The notes: generated from the letters alone by a model not told the origin. A DNA stretch of 64,000 nucleotides from Roseovarius sp. ZX-A-9 (GCF_028369135.1 NZ_JAPWHW010000001.1:186001-250000), one strand, 5' to 3'. Shown: positions 17,355 to 26,797, counted from the stretch's first letter. A program made the numbers and translations.

Positions 17355-17960
17355 ATGGAAAAATTCGAAAAACTCAGCGGCGTCGCCGCACCAATGCCGA
17401 TGATCAATATCGATACCGACATGATCATCCCCAAGCAGTTCCTAAAGACGATCAAGCGTTCCGGACTGGGCGTGAACCTCTTTGACGAGATGCGCTATGA
17501 CGATAACGGTGAGGAAATCCCCGATTTCGTTCTCAACCAGCCTGCGTATCGCGACGCGCAGATCCTGGTGGCCGGAGACAATTTCGGCTGCGGTTCGTCA
17601 CGCGAACATGCGCCTTGGGCGATCAAGGATTTCGGCATTCGCTGCGTGATCGCACCCAGCTTTGCCGACATCTTTCACAACAACTGTTTCAAGAACGGCA
17701 TCCTGCCCATCGCCCTGCCGCAGGAACAGGTCGATCTCTTGATGGACGAGGCGCAAAAAGGCGCGAATGCGCGGATCGAGATTGATCTGGAATCCCAGAC
17801 CATCACCACGTCTGACGGTGAGACGATCTCTTTTGACGTTGACCCGTTCAAGAAGCACTGCCTGCTGGAAGGGCTGGATGATATCGGCCTTACCTATGAA
17901 AAGAGTGCGGCGATCGACAGCTTCGAAACCCGCTCGGCGGCCGAGCGCCCCTGGGTCTGA
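17355..17960 (+). CDS. leuD: 3-isopropylmalate dehydratase small subunit
   Basis: The 201-residue swivel subunit of isopropylmalate isomerase. Visible features are [67 protein letters not shown], and the C-terminal [22 protein letters not shown]. The frame is open 15 codons upstream, but AGGAGA lies 6 nt before this ATG and the conserved region starts there. A strong hairpin follows at 18008. Confidence 0.96.
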   Translation: MEKFEKLSGVAAPMPMINIDTDMIIPKQFLKTIKRSGLGVNLFDEMRYDDNGEEIPDFVLNQPAYRDAQILVAGDNFGCGSSREHAPWAIKDFGIRCVIAPSFADIFHNNCFKNGILPIALPQEQVDLLMDEAQKGANARIEIDLESQTITTSDGETISFDVDPFKKHCLLEGLDDIGLTYEKSAAIDSFETRSAAERPWV

Positions 17961-18007
17961 TCGAAACAGCCCCGTTGCCCGGCCCTGGCGCCGGCCATCA
18001 GGGCTCT

Positions 18008-18036
18008 GCGTCCGCAATTCGGCGTATTGCGGACGC
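18008..18036 (+). terminator. Probable terminator after leuD
   Basis: GCGTCCGCAAT (18008–18018) pairs perfectly with ATTGCGGACGC (18026–18036) around TCGGCGT, followed by TTCAGTTTCGCGTTT. It is suitably placed to end the leuCD transcript. Confidence 0.6.
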
Positions 18037-18252
18037 TTCAGTTTCGCGTTTCACCTGAGACCTCGCGACATCGTATCAAGACCCGTGTTGGCCCCGCAGG
18101 GCATGAACGGGTTTTTGTGATACATGAGAAAAGACCACCAACATCTTGTGTTTGTGCTTTTTTCTGATTTCCTCTCACCCCTTGATTGATGTATTCTCGC
18201 ACCAGTTGTGAGATCAATACCGCGCCTTCCCTAGGGTAAGCTCAGCAAATTC

Positions 18253-18282
18253 TTGAGACAGTGCCAAAAACACGGCAAGAAT
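18253..18282 (+). promoter_or_regulatory. Possible sigma-70 promoter of the membrane protein gene
   Basis: TTGAGA at 18253–18258 matches the -35 box in five of six positions and AAGAAT at 18277–18282 matches the -10 in four of six, with an 18-bp spacer. It lies about 100 bp before the GTG start of the next gene. Confidence 0.3.
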
Positions 18283-18379
18283 AAGACATAAATGAGGCAT
18301 ACCGCGCGAATGTGCGGGATCAAGTTGGGACAACGTTGCGGCATCGTATCGCAACAGGCCAAGTTGAAGGGATCAAGCG

Positions 18380-19228
18380 GTGATTACACAGCTTACGGGC
18401 GCCATTTTGCGCGCATTTTTGGTGGCATTGCTCATGGCAATACCGTCCTTGGTCTTGCCTTCGGTCGCCTCTGACACCGCGCAGATCGTGATCATCCTGG
18501 GGTTTCTCGCCGGGATCATGGTCTTTGTCGAATATCACGGGCATTGCGCCAGCATCGTCGAATTCCGCTTTGCTCCCCCCTACAATCGGCTGAAATACGG
18601 CTTTATCGCACTGACCGTCCTGCTGATGTCGATCATCACGCGCGGCCTGACGGATCCCGGCAGCTGGAGCGTCCTGTTGACCGGGATCGGTCGCGGCATC
18701 GGCCAAATGCTCGATTTTCCTTACTCGCCCGTACGGCTGGTGATGGTGCTTTTGCCCCACAACACCGATGTCCAGACCGTTGACCTGCTGCGCACCTTTG
18801 CCGGGCTCAGCTACGCATTGTCCTTCGTGATGGTATTCACCTTCATCGGCCTGGTGCATCTCAGGGGTTGGCCGGTGCGGCGTCAGGCGTTCAACGTGCT
18901 GCTCAATCTGCCTCTGTTCGACCCGACCGCCGGCGGCGATGTGGTCAGTCGCCTCAATCGGGACGCCAGCATTCATATTTCGTTAGGCTTTTTGCTGCCA
19001 TTCTTGATGCCAGCAGCGGTCCTTGTGATCTCGAAACTGATCGACAGCTTCGAGACCCTCGGACCACAGGCCCTGATATGGACGATATGCGCATGGTCCT
19101 TCATTCCCGCCAGCATGATCATGCGCGGCGTCGCGACAAACCGGATTGCCGATCTGATCACGGCCAAGCGTCGCCGGGCCTATGCCCGCGCCGCGTCCGA
19201 AGCCGACGAGTCCATGCAAACCGTCTGA
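18380..19228 (+). CDS. Hypothetical inner-membrane protein
   Basis: A 282-residue protein with about six hydrophobic segments: AFLVALLMAIPSLVLP, TAQIVIILGFLAGIMVFVE, YGFIALTVLLMSIITRG, LRTFAGLSYALSFVMVFTFIGLV, LGFLLPFLMPAAVLVI, and LIWTICAWSFIPASMIMRG. The start is GTG, and the tail is charged (AKRRRAYARAASEADES), probably cytoplasmic. I do not recognise the family and see no transporter or enzyme motif. Its end overlaps the start of the next gene, an EEP-family enzyme with a probable signal peptide, so the two may work together at the envelope. Confidence 0.75.
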   Translation: MITQLTGAILRAFLVALLMAIPSLVLPSVASDTAQIVIILGFLAGIMVFVEYHGHCASIVEFRFAPPYNRLKYGFIALTVLLMSIITRGLTDPGSWSVLLTGIGRGIGQMLDFPYSPVRLVMVLLPHNTDVQTVDLLRTFAGLSYALSFVMVFTFIGLVHLRGWPVRRQAFNVLLNLPLFDPTAGGDVVSRLNRDASIHISLGFLLPFLMPAAVLVISKLIDSFETLGPQALIWTICAWSFIPASMIMRGVATNRIADLITAKRRRAYARAASEADESMQTV

Positions 19229-20304
19229 TTGCGGCGCTTCTGGTCTGGCTCTGCGCCGTCGTATCCGCTCCGGCCGAAACCCTGCGCATCGCCACCCTCA
19301 ATACCGAATTGGAGCGCGACGGGCCGGGTTTGCTGTTGCGCGATATCGAGCGCGGGCAGGATGCGCAGATCGACGCGCTGATCCAAGTCATCATCCAGGT
19401 CGACCCCGATATCCTCGTCCTGCAAGGGGTTGACTACGATCTGGAACTACGCGCGCTCAGTGCCTTGCGGGACCGGGTGTCAGCCGCCGGGTCGCATTAC
19501 CCCCATGTCTTTGCCCGACGCCCGAACACCGGCTGGCAAACCGGCCATGATCAGGACGGCGATGGTCGTCTGGGTGAGCCCGAGGATGCGCATGGCTTTG
19601 GCCATTTCGCGGGAATGGGCGGCATGGCGATCCTGTCGCGCTTTGCGCTGGACGAAACGCGGGTGCAGGACTTCAGCACGCTGCTCTGGCGTGACCTGCC
19701 GGGCGCGACATTGCCGCAACGGGACGGGCAGCCCTTTCCCTCGGCCGCGGCACAGGCGGCGCTACGGCTGGCGTCGGTGGCTCATTGGGGCGTGCCCGTC
19801 CAGCACCCCGACGGGCCGCTGTACCTGATGGCCTTCCACGCCACCGCGCCGGTCTTTGACGGGCCAGAGGATCGCAACGGGCTGCGTAACCGCGATCAAT
19901 TGCGCTTCTGGCCGCTCTACCTGGATGGGGCTTTCGGGCCTGCGCCGGAGCGGCGGTTTGTCCTTGTCGGGTCCGCCAATCAGGACCCGCAGGACGGTGA
20001 AGGGCTCAAGGAAGGCATCCGCGAACTGCTGAGCGATCCGCGCCTGACCGACCCGCACCCGATGCGCGCGGGGCCTGCGCCGGATGCGGCGGGTCATCGC
20101 ACCGATCCACGTCTGGATACCGTCGCATGGCCCACCCCGGATCCGGGGCATCTGAGGGTCAGCTACATCCTGCCGTCAAAGGATTGGCAGGTCGTGGCGT
20201 CCGGCGTGCACTGGCCGCCCGATGACACGCCCGCAGGCGCCACCGCCGCAGCGGCCAGCCGACACCGCATGGTCTGGGTCGATCTGCGCGCGCCGGAGGA
20301 CTGA
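19225..20304 (+). CDS. Endonuclease/exonuclease/phosphatase family protein, exported
   Basis: About 359 residues of the EEP (DNase I-like) fold, predicted to hydrolyse a phosphodiester or phosphomonoester outside the cytoplasm. A signal-peptide-like IAALLVWLCAVVSAPAE precedes TLRIATLNTEL, a typical EEP first strand. Further segments are DPDILVLQGVDYDLE, MGGMAILSRFALDE, the YLMAFHATAPVFDGPEDRNG stretch, FVLVGSANQDPQDGEG (the D/N metal site), LRVSYILPSKDW and a final SRHRMVWVDL with the catalytic His. No ATG, GTG or TTG occurs close to the signal peptide; a CTG at 19225 overlaps the previous stop, and the nearest ATG in frame is at 19093. The start is therefore uncertain. Confidence 0.82.
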   Translation: MIAALLVWLCAVVSAPAETLRIATLNTELERDGPGLLLRDIERGQDAQIDALIQVIIQVDPDILVLQGVDYDLELRALSALRDRVSAAGSHYPHVFARRPNTGWQTGHDQDGDGRLGEPEDAHGFGHFAGMGGMAILSRFALDETRVQDFSTLLWRDLPGATLPQRDGQPFPSAAAQAALRLASVAHWGVPVQHPDGPLYLMAFHATAPVFDGPEDRNGLRNRDQLRFWPLYLDGAFGPAPERRFVLVGSANQDPQDGEGLKEGIRELLSDPRLTDPHPMRAGPAPDAAGHRTDPRLDTVAWPTPDPGHLRVSYILPSKDWQVVASGVHWPPDDTPAGATAAAASRHRMVWVDLRAPED

Positions 20305-20308
20305 CGAC

Positions 20309-21193
20309 TCAGGCCCATTTGGCCATGGGCGGCAGCGACATAAGCACCGCGTTGGCGTCATGCCCGGTGGCAAGACCGAACTTGGTGCCCCGGTCATAGA
20401 CCAGATTGTATTCCGCATAGAGCCCGCGATGCAGCAGCTGCGTTTCCTTGTCGGCGTCGGTCCATTCCTGCACGCGCCGTGCCTCTATCAGCGGGACGAA
20501 TGCCGGCAGGAAAGCCCGGCCGATATCCTGCGTCAGTGCAAAATCAGCCTGCCAGTCACCACTGTTGCGGTCATCCAGGAAGATACCGCCGACGCCGCGC
20601 GCCCGGCCCCGGTGCGGGATGTAGAAATACTCGTCCGCCCAGGCCTTCAGCTCTGGATAGAGGTCGGTCCCGTGCGGATCGAGATGCGCCTGCTGGGTCC
20701 GGTGGAAATGGGCAGTGTCCTCGGCATATTCGATACACGGATTCAGGTCCGAACCACCACCGAACCACCACGCATGCGGCGTCCAGAACATCCGCGTATT
20801 CATGTGCACAGCAGGGCAATGCGGGTTCTGCATATGCGCCACAAGGCTGATCCCACTGGCCCAGAAGCTGGGATCGCGCTCCATGCCGGGGACACCGCGC
20901 GCGGCCATCGCCCGCTGCGCCGCTTCGCCCAACTGGCCGTAAACCTCCGAGACGTTCACGCCAACCTTCTCGAACACGCGGCCTCCGCGCATCACGCTCA
21001 TCAGCCCGCCACCTGCGTCACCACCATCCCCGGCGGCACGGCGTGTCTCGGTCATCTCGAACCGGCCTGCGGCACGATCCGACAGCGGCCCGGTGGTGTG
21101 GCTGTCTTCCAGCGCCTCGAACGCGGTCACGATCTCGTCGCGCAATTGCCGGAACCATGCGGCGGCGCGTTGCTTTTCCTTGGTGAAATCCAT
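20309..21193 (-). CDS. hemF: Oxygen-dependent coproporphyrinogen-III oxidase
   Basis: HemF decarboxylates coproporphyrinogen III to protoporphyrinogen IX using oxygen, in heme and bacteriochlorophyll synthesis. The 294-residue protein shows GGRVFEKVGVNVSEVYG, ISLVAHMQNPHCPAVHMNTR (family signature), WFGGGSDLNPC, HRGRARGVGGIFLDD and the C-terminal RGLYAEYNLVYDRGTKFGL. The open frame extends to 21295, but GGGGGA lies before the ATG at 21193, where homologues start. It is convergent with the EEP gene and followed upstream by an SDR gene in the same direction. Confidence 0.96.
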   Translation of the reverse strand: MDFTKEKQRAAAWFRQLRDEIVTAFEALEDSHTTGPLSDRAAGRFEMTETRRAAGDGGDAGGGLMSVMRGGRVFEKVGVNVSEVYGQLGEAAQRAMAARGVPGMERDPSFWASGISLVAHMQNPHCPAVHMNTRMFWTPHAWWFGGGSDLNPCIEYAEDTAHFHRTQQAHLDPHGTDLYPELKAWADEYFYIPHRGRARGVGGIFLDDRNSGDWQADFALTQDIGRAFLPAFVPLIEARRVQEWTDADKETQLLHRGLYAEYNLVYDRGTKFGLATGHDANAVLMSLPPMAKWA

Positions 21194-21248
21194 GATGTTC
21201 CCCCGTTCAATCAATGCAAAGGCGCCCATCCGGGCGGATGAGCAGCCC

Positions 21249-22049
21249 CTAGTGCGCCGAGACCGCCACCGGGTCGAGCAGCGACCGCCCGCCATCCACG
21301 GTCAGGATCTGACCGGTCATGAACGCGGCACTGTCGCTGGCCAGGTACTGCGCCGCTTCGGCCAGTTCCCACGGCGACGCGACACGGCCCAGCGGCGTAT
21401 GCGCCTCGATATCGGCGCGAAAGCTGCGATTGTCCTTCAACTTTTCTTTCAACGAGGCGCTCATCACCGATCCGAACGCCAGCGCATTCACCCGAATGCG
21501 GTGCGGCGCCAGCGTGACCGCCAGCGAGCGGGTCATCTGATCCACCGCCGCGGTCGAGACTGAATAGGCCAGAAGGTCAGGCCGCGTGCGCCGCGCGGCG
21601 ATCGACGACAGGTTCACGATTGATCCCGCCGGGCCCTCTTCTTGCCCCTCGGATTGCTTGATCATCCGTTTCGCCACCAGTTGGCTCAGGCGCAGAGATG
21701 TCATCAGGTTCTGCGTGAGCAATTCCTCGACACCATCATCATCGGGGTTGAGCGGGTCCGATACCACCACCTGCCGTGACGCGTTGACCAGGATATCGAC
21801 GCTGTCGAAAGCATCCAGCGTCGCCGAGAGTAGGTTGGCCAGCGTCAGCTTTTCGCGCAGGTCGCCTGCGAAATACCGCATCGCGTCGCCGTCCTTGTCG
21901 TCGCCCAGTTCGGCGATCAGCCGTTCCTCGTCCATATCGGCGAACATCACGTTCGCCCCCTTGTCGGCAAAGTGCCGCCCGATGGCGAGGCCGATGCCGT
22001 TGGCGCCGCCGGTGACGATCGCGGTCTTTCCGGAAATCGAGAATGACAT
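21249..22049 (-). CDS. SDR family protein with altered active site
   Basis: A 266-residue short-chain dehydrogenase/reductase by fold. The cofactor motif TGGANGIG (residues 13–20), DMD at the end of beta-2, and the C-terminal GQILTVDGG are intact. However the NNAG motif is replaced by VNASRQ (88–93), and the catalytic Tyr-x-x-x-Lys reads YSVST (162–166), with Thr at the Lys position; Ser148/149 and Tyr162 remain. Redox activity is therefore doubtful. GAGG precedes the ATG at 22049; the longer frame to 22139 is unlikely. It lies 55 bp upstream of hemF on the same strand and might be co-transcribed. Confidence 0.85.
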   Translation of the reverse strand: MSFSISGKTAIVTGGANGIGLAIGRHFADKGANVMFADMDEERLIAELGDDKDGDAMRYFAGDLREKLTLANLLSATLDAFDSVDILVNASRQVVVSDPLNPDDDGVEELLTQNLMTSLRLSQLVAKRMIKQSEGQEEGPAGSIVNLSSIAARRTRPDLLAYSVSTAAVDQMTRSLAVTLAPHRIRVNALAFGSVMSASLKEKLKDNRSFRADIEAHTPLGRVASPWELAEAAQYLASDSAAFMTGQILTVDGGRSLLDPVAVSAH

Positions 22050-22211
22050 GATGCAGGTCCTCGTGACGTGATTTTGCGTGGGCAAGGTTAAGGTGTTTGG
22101 TGAAAAACCTGAACAGCGGCTGCTCGCAAGACGCGGCAAGCCATCCGGGCGTCAAGCATGCCTGGCATCAACCCTGGCACCTCTGGCCCGACAATAGGCA
22201 CACTGGCCAAC

Positions 22212-23195
22212 TCAGCGCCGCTGACGCGCGGGGCGCCGCGCATGTAACAGCTTGAACTTGTTATCGCCCGCGATCTCGTTGGTTTCCGCAAACAACTCGG
22301 CGAGGTGGCGCTCGTAAGGCAGATGCCGGTTGGCGACCATCCACAGTTGCCCCTGCGGTTTCAGCAGGCGGGCGGCGGCGGCGATGAACGCCGTGCCCAG
22401 CTTCGGATCGGCGCTGCGCCCGGTATGAAAGGGGGGATTCATGATCACTGCGTCGGGGCGGGCATCGGGCTCCCAGTGCAGCGCGTCGGCCCAGTGCAAC
22501 TGCGCGCGCGCATCGGTCACGTTCTGCCGCGCACATTCCAGCGCCGCATGGCTGGCCTCGACCAGATCAATGCGCGCGATGTTGTCTCGTTCCAGCGCGC
22601 GGGCCGAGAGGTAGCCCCAGCCCGCCCCAAGATCGACCACATGCGCTCCGATTTGCTGCGGCAGATGATCGGCCAGATAGCGGGATGCAGGATCGATCCC
22701 GTCGGCGGAAAAGACCCCCGGCGCCGTGACGAAACCCGCCTCGATCGCAGCAGGTCCGGCGGGCATCCAGCCGGCAAGGTCCACCGCCGAATCGAACCAG
22801 AAAAGCTTGCCATGTGCCTTGTTGATCGGGCCGGAAACAGCGGTGCGTTTACGCATCTCCTTCAACGCCGATTCGATTCCATCCGTCTTGGTCCCGTCCA
22901 CCAAGACCGGCCCGTCGGTGACCGAGGCCGCCAGCGCGATCAGCGCGCGCGCCTCAGCCTTGGCTCGCGGGATCTCGATCAGAGCAGCCCCGTAGCGCCC
23001 CTCTGGTGCGACACCACAGTCGAAACCGCGCGCCTCGAAATCTTCGAAATCCGGGCGATTTCCGGTGATCACGTGACACTGATCCGCCTGCAACGGCGAC
23101 AGGTCCATGCCGGCACGTGGGGCAAAAACCGCGACGCGCGCAGTATCGGGCAGGCAAAGCCCGCTTTCCAGCGCCAGGGGCAAACGGGGATGCAT
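22212..23195 (-). CDS. RsmC-like class I SAM-dependent methyltransferase
   Basis: A 327-residue protein resembling RsmC, which methylates guanine 1207 of 16S rRNA. The first half is a degenerate methyltransferase-like domain (VAVFAPRAGMDLSPL, GYALIEIPRAKAEARALI). The second half holds the active domain: VVDLGAGWGYLSARALE as SAM-binding motif I, LHWADALHWEP, and the NPPF motif in AVIMNPPFHTGRSADPKLG, as in N2-guanine methyltransferases. The frame opens at 23225, but AGTAGG lies 7 nt before the ATG at 23195. It starts 8 nt after the clpS stop, so both are in one operon. Confidence 0.88.
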   Translation of the reverse strand: MHPRLPLALESGLCLPDTARVAVFAPRAGMDLSPLQADQCHVITGNRPDFEDFEARGFDCGVAPEGRYGAALIEIPRAKAEARALIALAASVTDGPVLVDGTKTDGIESALKEMRKRTAVSGPINKAHGKLFWFDSAVDLAGWMPAGPAAIEAGFVTAPGVFSADGIDPASRYLADHLPQQIGAHVVDLGAGWGYLSARALERDNIARIDLVEASHAALECARQNVTDARAQLHWADALHWEPDARPDAVIMNPPFHTGRSADPKLGTAFIAAAARLLKPQGQLWMVANRHLPYERHLAELFAETNEIAGDNKFKLLHARRPARQRR

Positions 23196-23203
23196 TGTAA
23201 TGC

Positions 23204-23548
23204 CTACTCTTTTTCCATCGTGCATTGCAGAGGATGCTGATGCTGGCGGGCAAAATCCATCACCTGCGCCACCTTGGTCTCGGCGATCTCGTGGCTGAAG
23301 ACACCGACGACCGCGACACCCTTCTTGTGCACGGTCAGCATGATGTCAAAGGCCTGCGCGTGGCTCATGCCGAAAAACCGCTCCAGCACCGCAACGACGA
23401 ATTCCATCGGCGTATAGTCGTCATTGAGCAGCAGCACCTTGTAAAGTGGTGGTCGCTTGGTCCGCTCACGCGTCGCGACCACGACAGAGACATCATTGTC
23501 ATCGTCGTTTTCGGGGCCGGCCAATATGTCTGCGTGCGTGTACATCAT
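23204..23548 (-). CDS. clpS: ATP-dependent Clp protease adaptor
   Basis: ClpS delivers N-degron substrates to ClpAP. The 114-residue protein has an acidic, flexible N-terminus, then the core [44 protein letters not shown] and [13 protein letters not shown], matching the family fold including the N-end-residue pocket region (LLNDDYTPM). Two ATG codons in tandem make the exact start ambiguous by one codon. It leads a two-gene operon with the RsmC-like methyltransferase. Confidence 0.95.
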   Translation of the reverse strand: MMYTHADILAGPENDDDNDVSVVVATRERTKRPPLYKVLLLNDDYTPMEFVVAVLERFFGMSHAQAFDIMLTVHKKGVAVVGVFSHEIAETKVAQVMDFARQHQHPLQCTMEKE

Positions 23549-23616
23549 GTCTCAACGAAGGGCATTCGTGCGGAGTCTATATAGCCTCTCTGGCGTGGGT
23601 GAAAAGGGGGCGTGCC

Positions 23617-23730
23617 ATGCAGGGCCAACCGATTGAAGCATATCTGTCGATTATCGCTTTTGATGCGGATGACACCCATTGGCAGAATGAACAGTTTTTT
23701 CGTCTGATCAAAGATCATTTTGCCGCGTAA
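23617..23730 (+). pseudogene. N-terminal fragment of a HAD-family hydrolase
   Basis: A 37-codon frame ends in a stop after the segment SIIAFDADDTHWQNEQFF. That segment carries the complete HAD motif I (D16-A-D18-D-T20) and the following helix of a HAD hydrolase, but no more of the enzyme follows: the zapE gene ends on the other strand seven bases later. The family normally has over 200 residues with three further motifs. The simplest reading is a truncated gene left after a deletion. The first residues may also be rearranged. Confidence 0.65.
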
Positions 23731-23736
23731 AACGCC

Positions 23737-24825
23737 TTATTCCAAGCCCCAATCCTCGGCCTGCATCTCGCGCAACCGGCTCGCGGTGCGCTCGAACTCG
23801 AACGTGCCCTCGCCTTCGACGTAGAGATATTCAGGTTCAGCCGCCGCCGAGCAGATCAGCCGCACCTTTGCCTCGTAAAGCGCGTCGATCAGCGTCACGA
23901 ACCGCTTGGCCTCGTTGAAATTCGACCGGCCCAGTTGCGGGATGTTTTCCAGCACCAGCACCCGCGCGGCCTCGGCCAGTGCCAGATAGTCGGCCGGTCC
24001 CAGCGGCTTGCCGCACAAATCGTAGAAAGACGCGCGCGCCACGCCGTTGTGAAAGGCCGGGATCTCGACCTGGCGTTTCTGCACGATCAGCGTATGGGGC
24101 TTTGCCTGTCCGCCGGTCAGATCCTGCCAAATCGCCGCGATCTCGGCACGGGTCTCGGCGTTGACGGGGGTGAAATAGGTCTGACTGCCCGCGATCCGGT
24201 CCTGCCGGTAGTCAGTGGGAGATTGCAGGTGATACACCACCATCCGCTGCTTGATCAGCTCGATGAAAGGCAGAAAGAGTTGGCGATTGAGCCCGTTCTT
24301 GTAGAGGTCATCGGGCACCCTGTTCGATGTCGCGACGACCACCACACCGGCGGCAAACAGCGCCTCAAAGAGGCGACCCACCACCATCGCATCGGTGATG
24401 TCGGTGATCTGCATCTCGTCGAACGCCAGCAGGCGCACATCCTTGATGATCTTTTCCGCAACAGGTGCCAGCGCATCCTCGCGCCCCGCCTGACGTGCGG
24501 CGTGCATCCCGGCGTGCACCTCTTGCATGAAGGCGTGAAAATGTACCCGCCGACAGGCCGAACCGACAGTTTCGGCAAAAAGGTCCATCAGCATGGATTT
24601 GCCGCGCCCCACACCGCCCCAGATATAGAGGCCCTTGGGCGGCTCCGGAGCCTTCTGAAACCAGCCCTTGCGCACCGGTGCGGCGAGGGCAGCGCGAATG
24701 CGCTCGAACTCGGGCATGATCGCTTCTTGCGCCGGGTCATGGCGCACCCTGCCTTCGGCAACCAGGCGATTGTAAATGTCTGGCATCGTTTCCATCCGGA
24801 CAGGGATACCTTGCTGCCGAGCCAT
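23737..24825 (-). CDS. zapE: Cell division protein ZapE (AFG1-like ATPase)
   Basis: A 362-residue AAA-type ATPase of the AFG1/LACE1/ZapE family. ZapE interacts with FtsZ, and the mitochondrial homologue acts in protein quality control. Visible are [20 protein letters not shown] (Walker A), [38 protein letters not shown] (Walker B), [20 protein letters not shown], and the C-terminal [15 protein letters not shown] and [19 protein letters not shown]. In-frame ATGs at residues 11 and 14 are possible alternative starts. It is convergent with the HAD fragment. Confidence 0.93.
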   Translation of the reverse strand: MARQQGIPVRMETMPDIYNRLVAEGRVRHDPAQEAIMPEFERIRAALAAPVRKGWFQKAPEPPKGLYIWGGVGRGKSMLMDLFAETVGSACRRVHFHAFMQEVHAGMHAARQAGREDALAPVAEKIIKDVRLLAFDEMQITDITDAMVVGRLFEALFAAGVVVVATSNRVPDDLYKNGLNRQLFLPFIELIKQRMVVYHLQSPTDYRQDRIAGSQTYFTPVNAETRAEIAAIWQDLTGGQAKPHTLIVQKRQVEIPAFHNGVARASFYDLCGKPLGPADYLALAEAARVLVLENIPQLGRSNFNEAKRFVTLIDALYEAKVRLICSAAAEPEYLYVEGEGTFEFERTASRLREMQAEDWGLE

Positions 24826-25125
24826 AGAAAAGCAGGAACCCGTGCGCTGCCTGCGCGCGCCCTGCGGAATTGCTGTTCACGTCAGAATGGTTTGCAATGG
24901 CGTCCTGTAGCCTCTAACGAAATTCATTGCTGGCCCTGTGACGAAACCGCGCGCATTCTGTCCACCCCCGCCCATCGCAAGCACCCCCGTTGGATTCGCC
25001 GTGAAACGGTGCCATATCCCGGCAAACAGGCGGCAAACTTGCCCGCGATCCCGGTAGCCGCCGAAGCGATTGCATTTCGCCCCTTCCACCGCCATATATC
25101 GCAAGCACCCGTGATGGAGCCGCAT
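24826..25125. other. Divergent intergenic region between zapE and accA
   Basis: No gene is visible in these 300 bases. A 13-bp direct repeat (ATCGCAAGCACCC) occurs at 24974–24986 and 25098–25110, the second copy just before the accA start. It may be regulatory or chance. Confidence 0.4.
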
Positions 25126-26088
25126 ATGACCAATTATCTCGACTTCGAAAAACCCCTTGCCGAAATCGAAGGCAAGGCCGAAGAGCTGCGCGCGATGGCC
25201 CGCGCCGGCGAAGGGGTCGATGTCGAGGAAGAGGCCGGCGCGCTGGACAAGAAAGCCGCCGCGATGCTGCGCGATCTCTACAAGGATCTGACGCCGTGGC
25301 GCAAATGCCAGGTCGCACGCCACCCCGAACGGCCCCATTGCAAGGACTACATCAAGGGTCTTTTCACCGAATACACGCCGCTGGCCGGGGATCGCAACTT
25401 TGCCGACGACCACGCGGTGATGGGGGGGCTGGCCCGTCTGAACGATACGCCGGTCATGGTCATCGGCCACGAAAAGGGCAACGATACCAAATCCCGGATC
25501 GAACGTAATTTCGGCATGGCGCGCCCCGAAGGGTATCGCAAGGCGATCCGCCTGATGGAAATGGCCGACAAGTTCGGCCTGCCAGTGATCACCTTGGTCG
25601 ATACGCCGGGCGCCTATCCTGGCAAAGGCGCCGAAGAGCGCGGCCAGTCCGAGGCGATTGCCCGCTCGACCGAGATGTGCCTGCAAATCGGCGTGCCATT
25701 GGTCAGCGTGATCATCGGCGAGGGCGGATCGGGCGGTGCCGTGGCCTTTGCCACCGCCAACCGCGTCGCGATGCTGGAGCATTCGGTCTACTCTGTAATC
25801 TCTCCCGAGGGATGCGCGTCGATCCTGTGGAAAGATCCCGAGAAGATGCGCGAAGCCGCCGAGGCGCTGCGCCTGACAGCCAAGGACCTGATGCGTCTGG
25901 GTGTTGCCGATCGGATCATCGAAGAGCCGATGGGTGGTGCACATCGCGACCCAAAGACGGCGATCGACGCTGTCGGCAAATCGATTCTGTCGATGCTGGA
26001 CGATTTGTCAGATCAGACCCCGGAAAAGCTGATCAAAGATCGGCGGCAGAAATATCTCGATATGGGGGCCATCGGCCTGTCCGTCTGA
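25126..26088 (+). CDS. accA: Acetyl-CoA carboxylase carboxyltransferase subunit alpha
   Basis: AccA with AccD transfers the carboxyl group from carboxybiotin to acetyl-CoA, the first committed step of fatty acid synthesis. The 320-residue protein begins [20 protein letters not shown], with the coiled N-terminal region, then [89 protein letters not shown] and [16 protein letters not shown], the complete family pattern. The open frame extends far upstream across the zapE antisense, but this ATG, preceded by GGAG, is where homologues begin. Transcribed alone. Confidence 0.97.
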   Translation: MTNYLDFEKPLAEIEGKAEELRAMARAGEGVDVEEEAGALDKKAAAMLRDLYKDLTPWRKCQVARHPERPHCKDYIKGLFTEYTPLAGDRNFADDHAVMGGLARLNDTPVMVIGHEKGNDTKSRIERNFGMARPEGYRKAIRLMEMADKFGLPVITLVDTPGAYPGKGAEERGQSEAIARSTEMCLQIGVPLVSVIIGEGGSGGAVAFATANRVAMLEHSVYSVISPEGCASILWKDPEKMREAAEALRLTAKDLMRLGVADRIIEEPMGGAHRDPKTAIDAVGKSILSMLDDLSDQTPEKLIKDRRQKYLDMGAIGLSV

Positions 26089-26110
26089 CAGCCCAAGCCC
26101 CTGCTGCTGG

Positions 26111-26758
26111 TCAGCCGGTCAGCATCCGCAACCCCTGCGTTACATCCGAGCGCACCACGAGCCGCAGGCCCGGCTCATCCCCAGCCTTGAGCGCCGCGAT
26201 GATCAGCCGGTGAAAATGCGGCGGCTCCTTTTGCTGCAACCGGCCGTAAAGCACGCGCATCGTCGGCCCCAACTGCAACCAGACCGTTTCGGCCATGGCC
26301 AGCATCGCAGGTGCCTGCGCGCGCAGATAGAGTGTGCGATGAAACTCCAGATTGCGACGGATAAAGCCGACGGCATCCTGTCGCGCGATATCCTCGGCGA
26401 TCTGTGCATTGATCGACGTCAGCCGATCGATCAGCGCGATATGTGCGCGGGGCAAAGCGCGGCTGGCCAGTTCCACCTCTATCAGCGAACGCAGCGCGGC
26501 CAGTTCCTCGATCCGGTCATTGCTCAGCTCCGGAGTGGACACCCGCCCCGACAAGCTGAGTGTCAGCGCGCCCTCGGCCACGAGGCGGCGCAGCGCCTCG
26601 CGTGCGGGCGTCATCGACACGCCGAATTCGCGCCCGATGCCGCGCAGGGTCAGCGCCTGCCCCGGCGCGATCTCGCCATGCATGATGCGGCTGCGCAGCC
26701 CGCGATAAACACGGTCATGGGCGGCGGGGCTTGGATCGGGGCGCGGGTTGAGCAGCAT
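26111..26758 (-). CDS. GntR family transcriptional regulator (FadR/FCD subfamily)
   Basis: A 215-residue regulator: an N-terminal winged helix (VYRGLRSRIMHGEIAPGQALTLRGIGREFGVSMTPAREALRRLVAEGAL) and a C-terminal all-helical FCD ligand domain, with LRSLIEVELASRALPRAH and the metal-ligand-type His residues in FIRRNLEFHRTLYLRA and FHRLIIAALKAGD. FCD regulators usually sense carboxylic acids. No catabolic genes lie next to it, so the target is unknown. It is convergent with accA. Confidence 0.92.
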   Translation of the reverse strand: MLLNPRPDPSPAAHDRVYRGLRSRIMHGEIAPGQALTLRGIGREFGVSMTPAREALRRLVAEGALTLSLSGRVSTPELSNDRIEELAALRSLIEVELASRALPRAHIALIDRLTSINAQIAEDIARQDAVGFIRRNLEFHRTLYLRAQAPAMLAMAETVWLQLGPTMRVLYGRLQQKEPPHFHRLIIAALKAGDEPGLRLVVRSDVTQGLRMLTG

Positions 26759-26797
26759 GACCTAGCTAGTGATCACAAATCAACGCGGGGTCAACGC

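Larger units (their letters stand above)
17961..18379. other. Intergenic region with terminator and promoter signals
   Basis: These 419 bases hold no convincing gene. The first part contains a perfect 11-bp hairpin, and the second half is AT-richer and has a promoter-like pair upstream of the membrane protein gene. One short open frame in it lacks a ribosome-binding site. Confidence 0.5.

Noticed and set aside
24974..25110. 13-bp direct repeat near accA as a possible mobile-element target duplication
   Set aside because: The DNA between the copies has no transposase or terminal inverted repeats.
24877..25944. A minus-strand 355-codon frame opposite accA
   Set aside because: AccA is complete on the plus strand; this is a GC-skew shadow.
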